A DNA stretch of 64,000 nucleotides. Source: Liolophura sinensis. Its lineage: Eukaryota > Mollusca > Polyplacophora > Chitonida > Chitonidae. Both the position numbers and the translations under genes were made by a program. Below the pieces are notes generated by a model, which did not search any database, was not told the DNA's origin, and saw only the letters and a program-made list of their open reading frames with translations. The DNA lies in NCBI RefSeq assembly GCF_032854445.1, contig NC_088301.1, positions 30,056,402 to 30,120,401 of the forward strand, written 5' to 3'. Below, piece after piece: positions 52,840 through 64,000 of this stretch (position 1 is its first letter; each line of letters opens with the position of its first letter).

Positions 52840-54729
52840 CAATCATTCGATCGTTAAACAAATTTCCATTTGTTTTTGTGAACACAATCAGTCCCATTAA
52901 AAATTGGTATGTAATTTGACGGTGACAAGTTACAGATGAAGTTGGAGTTTTGTGTTACATGGATATTTCTTTCATTTTCAACAAAATTATTTGCTGTTTT
53001 TGTCCAGTTGTACGCTTTAGCATTTGAAGCATGGTACATAGTTTCACCAGGTTTGGGGACATTTTTTCCGTTTTCCACCAATGTACAGCTGATGTACAGC
53101 TGATGTCCATGCCGTGTTATCTGTCTGTTCACATAATGATTGCTGTATTACAGACATGGTGATGTATATACTCTAAATATTTCCTTTACAGATCAACTTT
53201 GATGTTGATTTTAATCATTTTTTTGCCTGATTATTGCTCTTTTGTACAATGACAGTTTTGAAGACTTTTTGTTAGAAACCATCATGTCAAATAGTAATAG
53301 GCTAAAAAATGCATTTGGCTCATTTATGATACTATTAAAGGTGTTTATTAAAGTTATTTGTATGCATCTGTGGCATAGAGGTTCATGGCATTGTTCTCTG
53401 CTCTTATTACGTCCTTCTGATCCATTCTGAAAGCTTAGACCAGTTTGGGACGATCAGTATACTCTCAAAATGCTTGTTCAATTAACCCACTAATTTATTC
53501 TGTGCTTGTCTTAGCATGGCTCGATGTAGCCAGTCAGCTTTGGACTTCAAATACTCATTCACAAACTCTGAATGTATTTTTGACTGATCATGCAATGTGG
53601 CCATTCTTGCCCAGACATCTGTCAGTCAGACTTGTCTCTGTTTCGCATCACTCTGGTCAGTAACTTTTGAAATCTTTGTATATAACCATAACTTCTACAT
53701 TTTTATACTAGCACTGGACTGCATTTGTCTGCTGTGGGAAAGAACCTTTGTACTGAATTGTTCATGCTAGATTTTATACTAATGTCATTTGTAGCCCATG
53801 GGCCTGAGTGGGTGTGGCCATGGTGCATAAAGGGTCTTGATGCTTGAGTTCAGCCATGTACCAAGGGACCAGTGCCTTGGATATCTGTGCAGTGATTTTG
53901 CTGACTGATAAATGTCATTATAATATGTAATATTTAAATGCTGCAATATATTAAATATACTTTTTTGAACAAAACTTAAATCAAAATATCAGTAAGGGTT
54001 TTCAGATCTGTGTGTTCATCTCCATTGTTGAAGAGTACTGTTATTAAAGTCAGATTTAATATCATTAAATCTGTTAGTGATATATTTTTTGTCTTTTAGC
54101 TTTCAGGTAGAGCATATGAACGTTATGTAAACAGTTTTTTCACACTGCTTAATTGTTAATAAAAAATAAAGATTTTTAAAATATAGACTTGAAAAAAATA
54201 ATGTTTGCTGCAAATTTTTGACTATGACTGAACTGTGGGGCTACCTAAAAGAACAGGGAACCCGCTGTCACTTAATCGCTATGAATACTTTCTTGGGAGA
54301 TGTGAAGTTTCTTGTTAAGAGCGACATACATGTATATTCATTCCAGTGAATCATGCTTCACACATCTACATGATATGTGTAGGCCTATGGAAGTACTCAT
54401 TACTGTTAATATTTGGACATTTTTTCGGCATTATTATGTGTATTTTAGAAAAGAACCTTCATTATGTAATATTTGAGATATTTTTTCATTTCTGTACTGC
54501 ATACATGTACATTTGCATTCAATATTTTGAAGTATATGGAATATGTGTTTTTTTTCCATTATCTATTCAGTTAACATATTTTGAATTGAGAGCGCTGTGT
54601 TTGTGATAATGGCTTATGCAAGACCCGTAAGGCTTTAATTAAAAAAAGAACTTGTGAGAGTTGTTTTAATGGCATTGTTACACATGTATATGACAGCTTC
54701 ATTGGCATTGCTTAAGCAGCTTATTTTTA
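52840..54729. other. Intergenic stretch, nothing recognised
   Basis: AT-rich 3' flank of the PTP gene. A 92-codon minus-strand frame (52854-53132) has no family pattern and no splice support. Confidence 0.4.
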
Positions 54730-55190
54730 GTACCCATGGCATTAAACTGTAGGTATAACTATTCTGGTCTTTTCCTTTACACAACCCATAGCACCAAACT
54801 GTAGGTGGAACTATTCTTATCTTCGTTTACACAACCCATAGCACCATGCTGTAGGTGTAACTGTTGTTGTCTTTTTCATTTACACAACCCATAGCACCAA
54901 ACTGTAAGTGTAACTATTGTTGTCTTTTTCCTTAACCCAACCCATTGCATCAAACTGTAGGTGTAACTATTGTTGTCTTTTTCCTTTACACAACCCATAG
55001 CACCAAGCTGTAGGTGTAACTAGTCTTGCTTTTTCCTTCACACACCTAACCTGTAGCGCCAAGTTTAGATGTAACTATTCTGGTTTTTTCCTTTATATAA
55101 TCAAGAGAGCATTAAATTGTAGTTTTGTAACTATTCATGTCTTCTGCTTTACATAACTACATGTAACCCATAGCACCGGGCAGTAGCTGT
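54730..55190. repeat. About 53-bp tandem repeat, 7-8 copies
   Basis: 'caacccatagcaccaaactg', 'taggtgtaactattgttgtc' and 'tttttcctttaca' recur every 50-54 bp ('caaccc' at 54782, 54832, 54885, 54939, 54991). Confidence 0.92.
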
Positions 55191-56896
55191 AACCATTCTT
55201 AAAGTAAAAGAAAGCTAAAATGTGAAGTAAGGTTCATCATACAGACAATTGAAAACTATGCGTGAAAAAGCTTCCTTTTATATTTACAGATTTTTTAAAG
55301 AGTGTTGAAAGGCATTCAAATATTTGAATATTATGGTGGGCTTTATGAGCCATACTGAGGGTGTCTAGAAACTCTTAACGTCACATCACCATTTTTTCCT
55401 GATGTTCACCAGCACGAAGAAATTTTTGGGAATCTTTTATCTGTAATCTCTTACTCGTGGGTAAAAAAGAGTTATGCCTACATTCAGTTTCATAATTTTG
55501 GGAAAAGTTCCTGTGACTGATAGTATGGTCCCACTCAGAATTCAAAGGTTTGAACGCCTTTAAATCTCTTCATTAAAATATAAAAATATAGATGAAAATA
55601 AATTTGTGCATATTTTTAAATGATCTATTTTAAAATAATACCTACTTCGATTTTTAGAGGTCTTTTAAATAATTAGTTTTCAGATTTTTGTGTACACAAA
55701 ATGATCGAAATAGATATTTTCTGATGATTTTGCTGCAGATGTATAGATGAGATGAATTATGATTTGTATAAGCATTTTTATATTTCCAGTATTGGAATAC
55801 ATGCTTACTAGGTGTCTCCAAATAGAACACTTGTAAATATGAGATGGATTGTGTTTTTCTTTCTCATTGATTTCTGTTTGTGATTTCCTGTTCATTCTTT
55901 TTCTTGTTTATTATGAAATGCTTTGATATGATTTATTGGCAAAATGGATTAACTATATTGTACTTTTTTTCCTTGACGTTCAAGATTATGCTCAAAAATA
56001 TTTCACAGGTATAGTGTTTGACTTAATTAGGTTTGAGAAACTTGGCAACTCAGGCAACCTGGATTGATGTGGAACACATAACACCCTGAAAATGTGAACA
56101 TGTAATGCACAATGACAAGAGGATATTCCATCCTTGATACGTGTACATGTCAGTTACCACAAATTACAAAATACATTGCTTCAGTACTTTATGTATTGAA
56201 TTGAAGTTTTACATTTATGAGTCTCCTACAGTTGAGCTTTTTGCTACCCTTGTTTAAAGAAAGGCCAAAATCCTTTGAAGTATACTTGCAGTGTTCAGTG
56301 TATTTTGGAGCCATCTGTAGAAAAACCAAACATATGGCATAATTGTGGTGTTTCACGTTAGTCTAGTTACATCTGGTTAGTTGTTGTTGTAAGGGTGGGA
56401 TTTAATCACACCAGTGATCCATAATTCTTCATAATTTCGCGTGCATAACTTGCATCTCATTTTGCAAGAGGCACTATTATAGTTTCAGTGGATTTTTACA
56501 TTTACAGTGACATTGTCCTTCATTGAATAAATTTGTTTGTTAATTTACCTCAGTTACCTAAGCCTTTCCACGTTTTACAATGGCTTTCTTTTCCATGTGA
56601 AAAGAGAAAGATTTTTTTTGTCTAATGTTCGACTGGCATTGTTAATTTCATTCTTCAGCTGTTATTCAAGTTGTGGTCATCAATGTCTTCCAGGATAGTT
56701 CACAATGTTGGGGTTTTTGTGATAAAAGCAGTGGCAGTTTTACAAAACTGTGATCCATTCCCGATGGTGTTTGATGTCCATACCAGATCGTTATGCATAA
56801 TGGGCCTTATTACATCCTTATTACATGGCCTTTTGGCAAACTTATTGTGTGTGTCTTAACAAAATCAAAATGTTATACTGTTTACATATATGTATA
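55191..56896. other. Intergenic stretch, one low-copy repeat
   Basis: No gene supported. 56150-56220 ('cttcagtactttatgtattga' context) is similar to 49040-49105 in the PTP intron, suggesting a dispersed repeat. Confidence 0.45.
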
Positions 56897-56962
56897 CTTG
56901 CTGCCGTTTAATAGGTGAAATATTTTTGAGTACGGCTTAAAAATATCAGATAAATAAGATAT
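56897..56962 (+). mobile_element. SINE family 1 tail fragment
   Basis: 'cttgctgccgtttaatagg', 'tgaaatatttttgagtacgg' and 'aaataag' correspond to the 3' end of SINE family 1. Confidence 0.7.
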
Positions 56963-57517
56963 ATGTATTTCGTATCCTCAAAACCAAAAGTACATTTAGT
57001 ATGTTGTATTTGCTAGTGCAATCTTAGTCTTTCTTTACATAAAATCATTCCACTTTTGTATACTTTTTACTTAAAAAGGGTATAATCTTTTGTCAAATAA
57101 ATCAAATGAGGGCGGATAAATTCTTCACTCTTGTGATCTTGTACAGAAGCTCATAGCCTCAGATCAGCGATTAAGCATTATTTTGTACCTACGGGGTACC
57201 AGTTGGTCTTCATGAGTGGACACAGTTGTCACGTTGAGGAAGGTTCCTGTTGGTAATGCGTGAGAATCTAAAGGGCAAATAAGAGCTCAGCAGTCGGCAG
57301 AGGTTTCTTGGCACTTCGCTTCCTCTATCCATAAACCGAACTTCCTCGGACATAAAGTGGACAAATGTTAACTATACAGCATTCGACACGAATGAAATAA
57401 AGGGGATCGGGTGGTTAAAACGCTTGTCTTCAGAACTGCATCCAAGGAATCTTGGTAACGGTACGCGGTCTGCGATACTCGTTCAGCCATTTGCGCAGTT
57501 CTATGTTTGTTGAAGAC

Positions 57518-57870
57518 AAGATCAGCTCCAATGGCTCGGCAGAGCGTCCGCTTCAGGGGTGGTAGATCCGGGGCCAATCCTGGATCGGGTCACTCTAAGG
57601 CATTAAAAGAGAACGCAGTAGCTTCCTGGCTTGGCGTTCAACATTAAGGGGTAGTGCAACGACTGGATGACCCGTATTAGTGTAATAGCCCGTGTGGGGC
57701 CGCTTACTTACTTCGGTAAGTCGTCTTAGTGAAGCAGAACTAGAGAAAAGAGCGGTGGAAATCCGTCCTGCAACAAGGAGGCAAATTACGTGCACTCTAA
57801 GGACTCCTTTGTCGTCATATAACTGAAAAATTGTTAAGCAGGACGTTAAATCCCAAGCACTCACTCACTC
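57518..57870 (+). mobile_element. SINE family 2, full length
   Basis: tRNA-like head 'agctccaatggctcggcaga' and 'gcgtccgcttcagg', B-box-like 'ggccaatcctgg', body with 'gaggcaaattacgtgcactc', 3' end 'catataactgaaaaattgtt' and 'gacgttaaatcccaagcac'. Flanked by 9-bp direct repeats GTTGAAGAC (57509-57517 and 57871-57879). Same family as 9945-10288. Confidence 0.9.
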
Positions 57871-57879
57871 GTTGAAGAC

Positions 57880-58837
57880 TTCTTGTCTTCCTCCAGTAGG
57901 GTCTGCACACGTGGGGAAATGTGTCAGTAACTTGCCAAGGATCGGTGATTGATTTACCCCTGGCACTCCAGTTTTCTCTTAAATACACAGTTAAACGGCA
58001 ATGAAGTAAATCAAACCAAGCAAATTATTTGACATAAATTTAACAGCCTAACTGTCAACTCGATCAACAAAGCCATGTTCATACGGTAAGGTTTGTGGCA
58101 TTGAATCGTCGGATTAGACTAATCGAATGAAAAAGAAGACAGAACGCTCAATCTGTAGAATACGACAAACGCTGCTTGTGAAATGGAGTTTGTTCTATTC
58201 TCCAAGTCGAATTTGACGAGTCGATACACCACAAATCGCGGTTTATAATGACATGGTATTATGTCATGTTGCTCAGTGTTTTCTAAATTTACTTATAATA
58301 ACTCATATCTCGTCATTTGGCTTAAAACGTTACTTAATTGTAAATTCGAGGTATTAGAAACTATATAAACACGAACGGTATGCCGAAATATAGGCGTGTG
58401 CTATTTCAGCATGGAATTATATTCCGCTGTATTTAGGCCTACTGTAGAGTTTTCCATAGATATACCCCAAGCGAATGTAAAAAGAACATTGCACAACATA
58501 GCTTAGCTTTATTCGATAGCGCAAAATGATAGGAGTAATTTCGCAGCAATGAAAACGTCGCGCTTTCCACGTTATTGCATAGAAAACAGCGCTAAAAATG
58601 TCGCCACCTAACGTAACGGTATAAGAATTTCAGTTTTTTGCTGATATTCGGTATATTTACAAGAAATGATAAAATTTCCACATAACTCTGAGTTTTATTC
58701 GCGAAGCATTTGCAGGTATAACGTTTAACATCTTTTATTCATGAGCAATTATTATGCATCATGACACGTGTACTCCATGCTAAATGTTGAGAAATGGTTC
58801 ATAAATTTTAATTTGACATGTCAAGCAAAGCTATCTT
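57880..58837. other. Intergenic stretch, nothing recognised
   Basis: No exon, repeat or RNA gene seen. Confidence 0.4.
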
Positions 58838-58968
58838 CCAACAACCTGCGGATGGTCGTGGGTTTCCCCCGGGCTGTGCCTGGTTTCCTCCCACTATAAT
58901 GCAGGCCGCAGTCGTATAAGTGAAATATTCTAAAGTTCAGCCTAAAACCCCAATCAAATAAATGAATA
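58838..58968 (+). mobile_element. SINE family 1, 5'-truncated
   Basis: 'caacctgcggatggtcgtgg', 'gtttcccccgggctgtgcct', 'taatgcaggccgcagtcgta' and an AAATGAATAAA tail match the 3' part of 33868-34075 closely. Confidence 0.9.
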
Positions 58969-59446
58969 AAATGAAACAGAGCCATACTCCATTAATTATG
59001 CTATACGTGAACATGTGCATGCTCCTATTAAGCCAGGTAAAAGGCTTGGGAGACAAGCAGATACTATTATACCACTGATGTCGCGTATATGACCTATTTT
59101 CCTGGTCCTAACAAATTGTACATTGAATCCATAACCAATGTGTGTACAGATCTAACAGTACACGCGATGTGTAATAGCCTTTATCAACAGTATATGGTTG
59201 CCATCAACCACATGGGTAGAGTCTGGCATTGTACGTATAGATAAAACATCGTTGACACCTTGCGATTTTTCGCATCAGCGAAGTCGAATTCCACAAGTGG
59301 AACGAAACTACATACGACAACCCTGTTTCTTAAGCCACGTCCGTGTGTGTGTGTACATGTAACACGAGCTTTCAGAAGTAGCTGTACAAGTACTTGGATG
59401 AAGGGTCTATGGGCGTTATAGATTGTAGGTAAGCTTTGGGATCCTT

Positions 59447-60574
59447 TTATAGTTTGATGATAAGCTTCTTCCATAATCCTCCAAACATAATTCCACGGTT
59501 TTTAAACAGATTGATCTTAGGGAAGAAGAACGGTGACAAATCTTCGAAAGAAACCCTCCAGAAAATGGTATCTATAAAGGAGATAAAACGTTCGGCAAGT
59601 TTGTCGTCAGTCCACTGGTAATTATTAGGATGGGTTTGGGTTTGGTGAAGAAGCAACGTCTTCAGATGGTAAGATGTCAAGAGTATCGTCATGTCAGCAC
59701 TGGGAACGCCCCGACTCGTCGTTACCAAATGATGTAATCGGAGTGCTTTGAAGATAATTAGACACTCTTTGTGACACAGTCTTAATTCTGGCCCATCTGC
59801 ATCGATGGTTTTCAAAAGTAAAGTTTCTGCCCTCGACACAGAAAGGCGCCACAAGAGTTCTACATCAGGGCCAGTGTCTCCAATTCCAGGAGTTGATTCA
59901 TTTACGTATTTGGCGACCAACTCGTAACCGTTTGCTTTTATCCTTGAAATGGCTTCTGCGCTTGGCCATCGCTTGTCATATGCATCCTGAGGGATGTCTG
60001 GATTCGCTGAGGAAGGCCAACCAACGCATTTTACAGCCAACACCAGATCGGCTTTGTGTTTGAAACCGTTTTCCTTCGTTGATACAGTGGTTGCCACTGT
60101 GCTTTGTCCGCCAACACAGTAACTCCCGTGCAAGTGGCCTCTCATGCTCGATACAACCTCGTCCACATGGCGCTGAAACAAATCGGTGATTTTTCGGGGG
60201 TTTAAATACCCACCAGTCCTGACATCACTCCATGTCCGAGCGCTCGATGCTGTCAATTTGAACCTAGCGTAGCCAGGCGAAAGGGCAGACTCCTCATCCG
60301 AACCAGGAATGTCTACGCAGAGCAAAATGTCAAATTCACAGGCTACGACGGCCGAAAGGCCAGAAGCCACACTGCCAACATCGTGAACTTCACAATGAAA
60401 TCTCGCATCTTTTTCTCTCACGCGGTTGAGGATTTTCTTAACCACTGTTCTGAGCTCATCTAGCTTCGGTGCAGGCTTGGGTTTGGCAAAGTTTTTGTAA
60501 AACTCCACAAGAAGTGGTTGAAGTTCCGCTCTGTAGCGGCCATCAAATCTTGACTGGGATGTATTATTAAACAT
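59447..60574 (-). CDS. cGAS-like receptor (Mab-21-fold nucleotidyltransferase), single exon
   Basis: Intact 375-codon frame starting at ATG 60574 in good context (GTCACCATG) and ending TAA. The fold signature is clear. Gly67-Ser68 lie in DVGSVASG. Glu80 and Asp82 in ACEFDILLCVD are the first two metal ligands, at the same Ser-to-Glu spacing (12) as human cGAS. Asp176 in HKADLVLAVKCVGWPS is the third, followed by the WP motif of the family. The C-terminal half has LLWRLSVSRAE, CHKECLIIFKALR and SYHLKTLLLH, then a W...L..RF..F helix and FFFPKINLF, all family landmarks. The His/Cys zinc ribbon of vertebrate cGAS is not evident between them. Catalytic residues are present, so it probably makes a cyclic dinucleotide or related product on sensing foreign nucleic acid in the cytoplasm, signalling to STING (known for family members, inferred here). 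A Mab-21-like developmental protein is the alternative, but those usually lack the full triad. Confidence 0.88.
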   Translation of the reverse strand: MFNNTSQSRFDGRYRAELQPLLVEFYKNFAKPKPAPKLDELRTVVKKILNRVREKDARFHCEVHDVGSVASGLSAVVACEFDILLCVDIPGSDEESALSPGYARFKLTASSARTWSDVRTGGYLNPRKITDLFQRHVDEVVSSMRGHLHGSYCVGGQSTVATTVSTKENGFKHKADLVLAVKCVGWPSSANPDIPQDAYDKRWPSAEAISRIKANGYELVAKYVNESTPGIGDTGPDVELLWRLSVSRAETLLLKTIDADGPELRLCHKECLIIFKALRLHHLVTTSRGVPSADMTILLTSYHLKTLLLHQTQTHPNNYQWTDDKLAERFISFIDTIFWRVSFEDLSPFFFPKINLFKNRGIMFGGLWKKLIIKL

Positions 60575-61982
60575 GGTGACGGGCCACTTTACAGGTTCTC
60601 GCTCAATTCACTTCACAAAACAGGGACGCAAGACAACAACATGGTAGCGTGTCAACTACTGACTCGAGTCAGCTTGTAGATACATGTATATTGGGTTCAA
60701 CTCATCCCCATCGAGAATAAAGGCCAGATGCAGCTCTTGCGAACATCAATTCACACACATTTCAGCTTGTAGAACATACTTCTTCATACTCAGTTACGAG
60801 ACTGGGGCTGGCTGCAGTGACGTTGAGAACTTTCCCAGCTGTACACTATAATGAATCGGCGAGAAACAAAGCCTCACTATAGTCAGTGTGGTGCAGAAGA
60901 AATTAATGAACGTACGCTGATTATCATTTGGCCAACTGAGTATCACCGGCGTTATGCACAAGTGGCCGGTATGTCAGAAAGCAGGGTTGAGCATAGAGGA
61001 CTGGGGATAATTCCAAACCAAGCATAATATGAGAGCAGACTCCGGTGATCCGCATGCATACTCACAGCATACACGATATACATTTAGCTGGCCTATAGCT
61101 CTGCCGCTACATACACCTATATATGACGCATTCAGCTGTTTAAGTTGGAACTATATGGCCACCGATGCATGAAGAGGTCGCACGAAGTGTACATAGATGT
61201 ATGTATATAGCCGGCGCAATCACCATATACCGTATTTCTTCTAACAATTAATCAAGGATATTGTTGTTGGATGTGAAAACAATTATAAGGTTGAATGAGG
61301 AGGCTTTATAATGTTACAGGATACATGAAAAGAAACTATTTAACAAAGATTATGCTTCTGAGCCAAATGAGGAAAATTATGCCCCGGGTTTTTTGCGAAA
61401 AAATTCATTTTGGGGCTATTTTTATACCTGCTAATTACCCCTCTACATTATGCATATTTTCCGTCATCGGTCGAATTTTTTCAGAAATTACGCCCTCGTT
61501 TATCTTGCTCGGAGCTCTGTGAACACTCTCCCACGTGCCCCGAGCCCGGTGAACCGTGTCGCTATTGTGTTGACAAGGTGACATGTACACAGATACTGCA
61601 TGGCTTCTTCCGGCTAGATTAGTGCCCTTCCCAGCTCATACACCCGCCCTCCCATTCGGCCTGTCCCCCCACCGCACTATTCGGCGGGACCCGTTCGGTC
61701 TGTCCCCTCACAGAGTTCTTTTTAAACAGGGATCATCGCTGACGTCACCGCTGAAACATACTTAATTTACGAACTGACCGCTGGGGCCTTAAAAAAACTG
61801 TACTTTGAAGCCCGTTGTGACCCCCAAAGTCAAAGTTAAAATATTTGTTTGTATTGTTATATATTATTACACACGATAATCTGCACAATAAGAAATAAAA
61901 CCAAAGCGCTTCATATCCTTTAAATAAGCGGATTGGAAGAGGTATTGTTGTGGTCTGTACTACAAATAGTCAACCACATCAA
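60575..61982. other. Upstream region of the cGAS-like gene; no promoter pinned
   Basis: Holds the 5' flank of the minus-strand gene. I see no clear TATA box or interferon-type element that I can defend. The two 61.4-61.75 kb frames have a 'gttcggtctgtcccctcac' duplication (about 61658-61715) but no recognisable family. Confidence 0.35.
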
Positions 61983-62028
61983 CCCCCCCCCCCCCCCCCC
62001 CCCCACACACACACATACACACACACAC
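61983..62028. repeat. (C)22 followed by (CA)n
   Basis: 22 consecutive C (61983-62004), then an ACACAC run with one 'at' interruption. The homopolymer length may be inaccurate. Confidence 0.95.
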
Positions 62029-62584
62029 CGCCTCACCTCATCCCACCCCGACGCGGACCAATCCAGATTAATCCCTGTCCAGTCACCTCACTACGCATCA
62101 CCCCCTTCCCTGCCCACATGTAATCTAGCTTGGGGCTTGGTAATAACATGCGGACATATTATATACCCAAACAGACTTTGACTTGCGCAGGTACATACTT
62201 CCAGCTAATAGTATAACTCCACATATTATTTGAGAAAAAAGTTGACCATTAACAAAATATCGAATCCGAAATTCCTGCAAACGTGTGCACACCCATCCTG
62301 TCAGGCATGAAAACAGACACACATTTGTTAAAAAGGCATACACGCGTGAAAACTGTCTTCTGCCAGTACTAGAGGCTTTTGTGTTTGACCCAGGCACGAT
62401 TACTTTCCCAGACAGTACCGGAAACAAACTGGCTTTGACCATATGGTTCAGTTCAGCCCTTAAGCGACAATTTAACAAACGGCTGACTATATAATGGCGA
62501 GTAAATTGCCGGGTAAGAAAGTCAATGTAGAGTCAAATTCAGAAAAATTTAACATTTCACAGAAAGAAACAGGAAATAAGTTTT

Positions 62585-64000
62585 TCCAGAAGTTTGTCTA
62601 ATTATTGTGTCAGTGTTGTGTCTAGTCAAAGGCTGGGTTATTCTGTGTCAGTGCGATATCTGGTCAAAAGGCTACGTTATCCTGTGTCATTTAGGTGTGT
62701 GTTCAAGAGCTGGGTTAATCTGTGTAAGTTGATGTGTGATCAAGGCTGGGTTATCCTGTGTCTGTGTGATGTGTGGTCAAAGGCTGGGTTATCCTGTGCC
62801 TGTGTAGTGTGTAGTCTAGGGCTGGGTTATTCTGTGTCTGTGTGATGTGTAGTCTAGGTCTGGGTTATTCTGTGTCATTGTAATGTGTAGACTATGGCTG
62901 GGTTATCCTGTGTCATTGTGATGTGTGGTCAAGGGCTGGGTTATCCTGTGTCACTGTGATGTGTAATCAAGGGCTGGGTTATCCTGGGTCATTGTGATGT
63001 GTGATCAAGGGCTGGGTTATCCTGTGTCATTGTGATGTGTGATCAAGGTCTATGTTATCTTGTGTCTGTGTGATGTGTGATCAAGGTCTGGGTTATCCTG
63101 TGTCATTGTGATGTTTGATCAAGGTCTGGTTATCCTGTGTCTGTGTGATGTGTGGTCTAGGGGCTGGGTTGTCCTGTGTCATTGTGATGTGTGATCAAGG
63201 TCTGGGTTATCCTGTGTCATTGTGATGTGTGGTCAAGGGCTGGGTTATCCTGTGTCATTGTGATGTGTGATCAAGGTGTGGGTTATCCTGTGTCTGTGTG
63301 ATGTGTGGTCTAGGGCTGGGTTATCCTGTGTCTGTGTGATGTGTGGTCTAGGGCTGTGTTATCCTGTGTCATTGTGATGTGTGATCAAGGTCTGGGTTAT
63401 CCTGTGTCAGTGTGATGTGTGGTCTAGGGCTGGGTTATCCTGTGTCATTGTGATATGTGATCAAGGTCTGGGTTATCCTTTGTCATTGTGATGTGTGGTC
63501 TAGGGCTGTGTTATCCTGTGTCATTGTGATGTGTGATCAAGGGCTGGGTTATCCTGTGTCGGTGTGATGTGTGGTCTAGGGTTGGATTATCCTATGTCAT
63601 TGTGATATGTGATTAAGGTCTGGGTTATCCTGTGTCTGTGTGATGTGTGGTCTAGGGCTGGGTTATCCTGTGTCATTGTGATGTGTGATCAAGGTCTGGG
63701 TTATCCTGTGTCTGTGTGATGTGTGGTCTAGGGCTGGGTTATCCTGTGTCATTGTGATGTGTGATCAAGGTCTGGGTTATTCTGTGTCTGTGTGATGTGT
63801 GGCTAAGGGCTGGGTTATTCTGTGTCATTGTGATGTGTGATCAAGGGCTGGGTCATCCTGTGTCATTGTGATGTGTGGTGAAGGGCTGTGTTATTCTGTG
63901 TCTGTGTGATGTGTGGTCAAGGGCTGTGTTATTCTGTGTCTGTGTGATGTGTGATCAAGGTCTGGGTTATCCTGTGTCTGTGTGATGTGTGGTCTAGGGC
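62585..64000. repeat. 38-bp minisatellite reaching the right edge
   Basis: Units 'ctgggttatcctgtgtcatt' then 'gtgatgtgtgatcaaggt' (about 37-38 bp), over 35 copies. Two alternating variants ('tgtctgtgtgatgtgtggtctagggctg' and 'tgtcattgtgatgtgtgatcaaggtctg') form a dimer-like higher-order pattern in the right half. Continues past the window end. Confidence 0.96.

Noticed and set aside
52854-53132. 92-codon minus-strand frame downstream of the phosphatase
   Set aside because: No family pattern or splice support and composition like the surrounding AT-rich DNA.

Overview
The window looks like a piece of a mollusc genome, most likely a bivalve. The genes are split by long introns with consensus GT/AG sites. 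There are many tRNA-derived SINE copies with the AT-rich tails and 'tgaaatattcttgagta.ggcgtaaaac' type 3' ends I associate with molluscs. Minisatellites cover roughly a quarter of the window by eye, and the gene families (fucolectin/EGF receptors, tandem-domain receptor phosphatases, cGAS-like enzymes) are expanded in bivalves. The phylum-level call is inference; no ribosomal or mitochondrial marker is present.

Left part (about 3.8-23.4 kb, minus strand): a multi-exon secreted or membrane lectin-type receptor gene. In order it has a signal-peptide exon (23391-23334), a novel cysteine-rich exon (22793-22626), an EGF-like exon (13374-13240), two exons making one fucolectin (F5/8C-like) domain (11674-11429 and 11163-10936), and EGF-like exons (4917-4822 and 3982-3845). 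It runs off the left edge. All internal exons are phase 1-1. One in-frame TAG lies in the first fucolectin exon. Decayed tandem copies of the first EGF exon lie just upstream of it. Inside this gene's largest intron sits a degenerate DDE DNA transposon (about 15.9-19.9 kb) with nine copies of a 14-bp terminal/subterminal motif. A separate minus-strand terminal exon (28228-27943) encodes a tyrosine-rich cytoplasmic tail of another receptor.

Middle (28.96-52.42 kb, plus strand): eleven exons of a tandem-domain receptor-type protein tyrosine phosphatase. They run from the middle of catalytic domain 1 (active, [10 protein letters not shown]) through a degenerate domain 2 (HCLDGVTKSG) to the stop codon. 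The first part of domain 1, the transmembrane segment and the ectodomain are not visible upstream. Instead a 32-bp minisatellite and an oppositely oriented receptor-tail exon lie there, so a rearrangement or an assembly break is likely. Several large introns are filled with a different minisatellite each, some with higher-order structure (214, 383 and about 102 bp).

Right part: SINEs, simple repeats and an intact single-exon cGAS-like receptor / Mab-21-fold nucleotidyltransferase gene (60574-59447, minus), with the GS motif and all three catalytic acidic residues. The window ends in a 38-bp minisatellite (about 62.6-64 kb) that continues beyond the edge. The functional themes are innate recognition (fucolectin/EGF receptor, cGAS-like receptor) and phosphotyrosine signalling (phosphatase, Tyr-rich tail). 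A direct functional link between them is not shown by the sequence.
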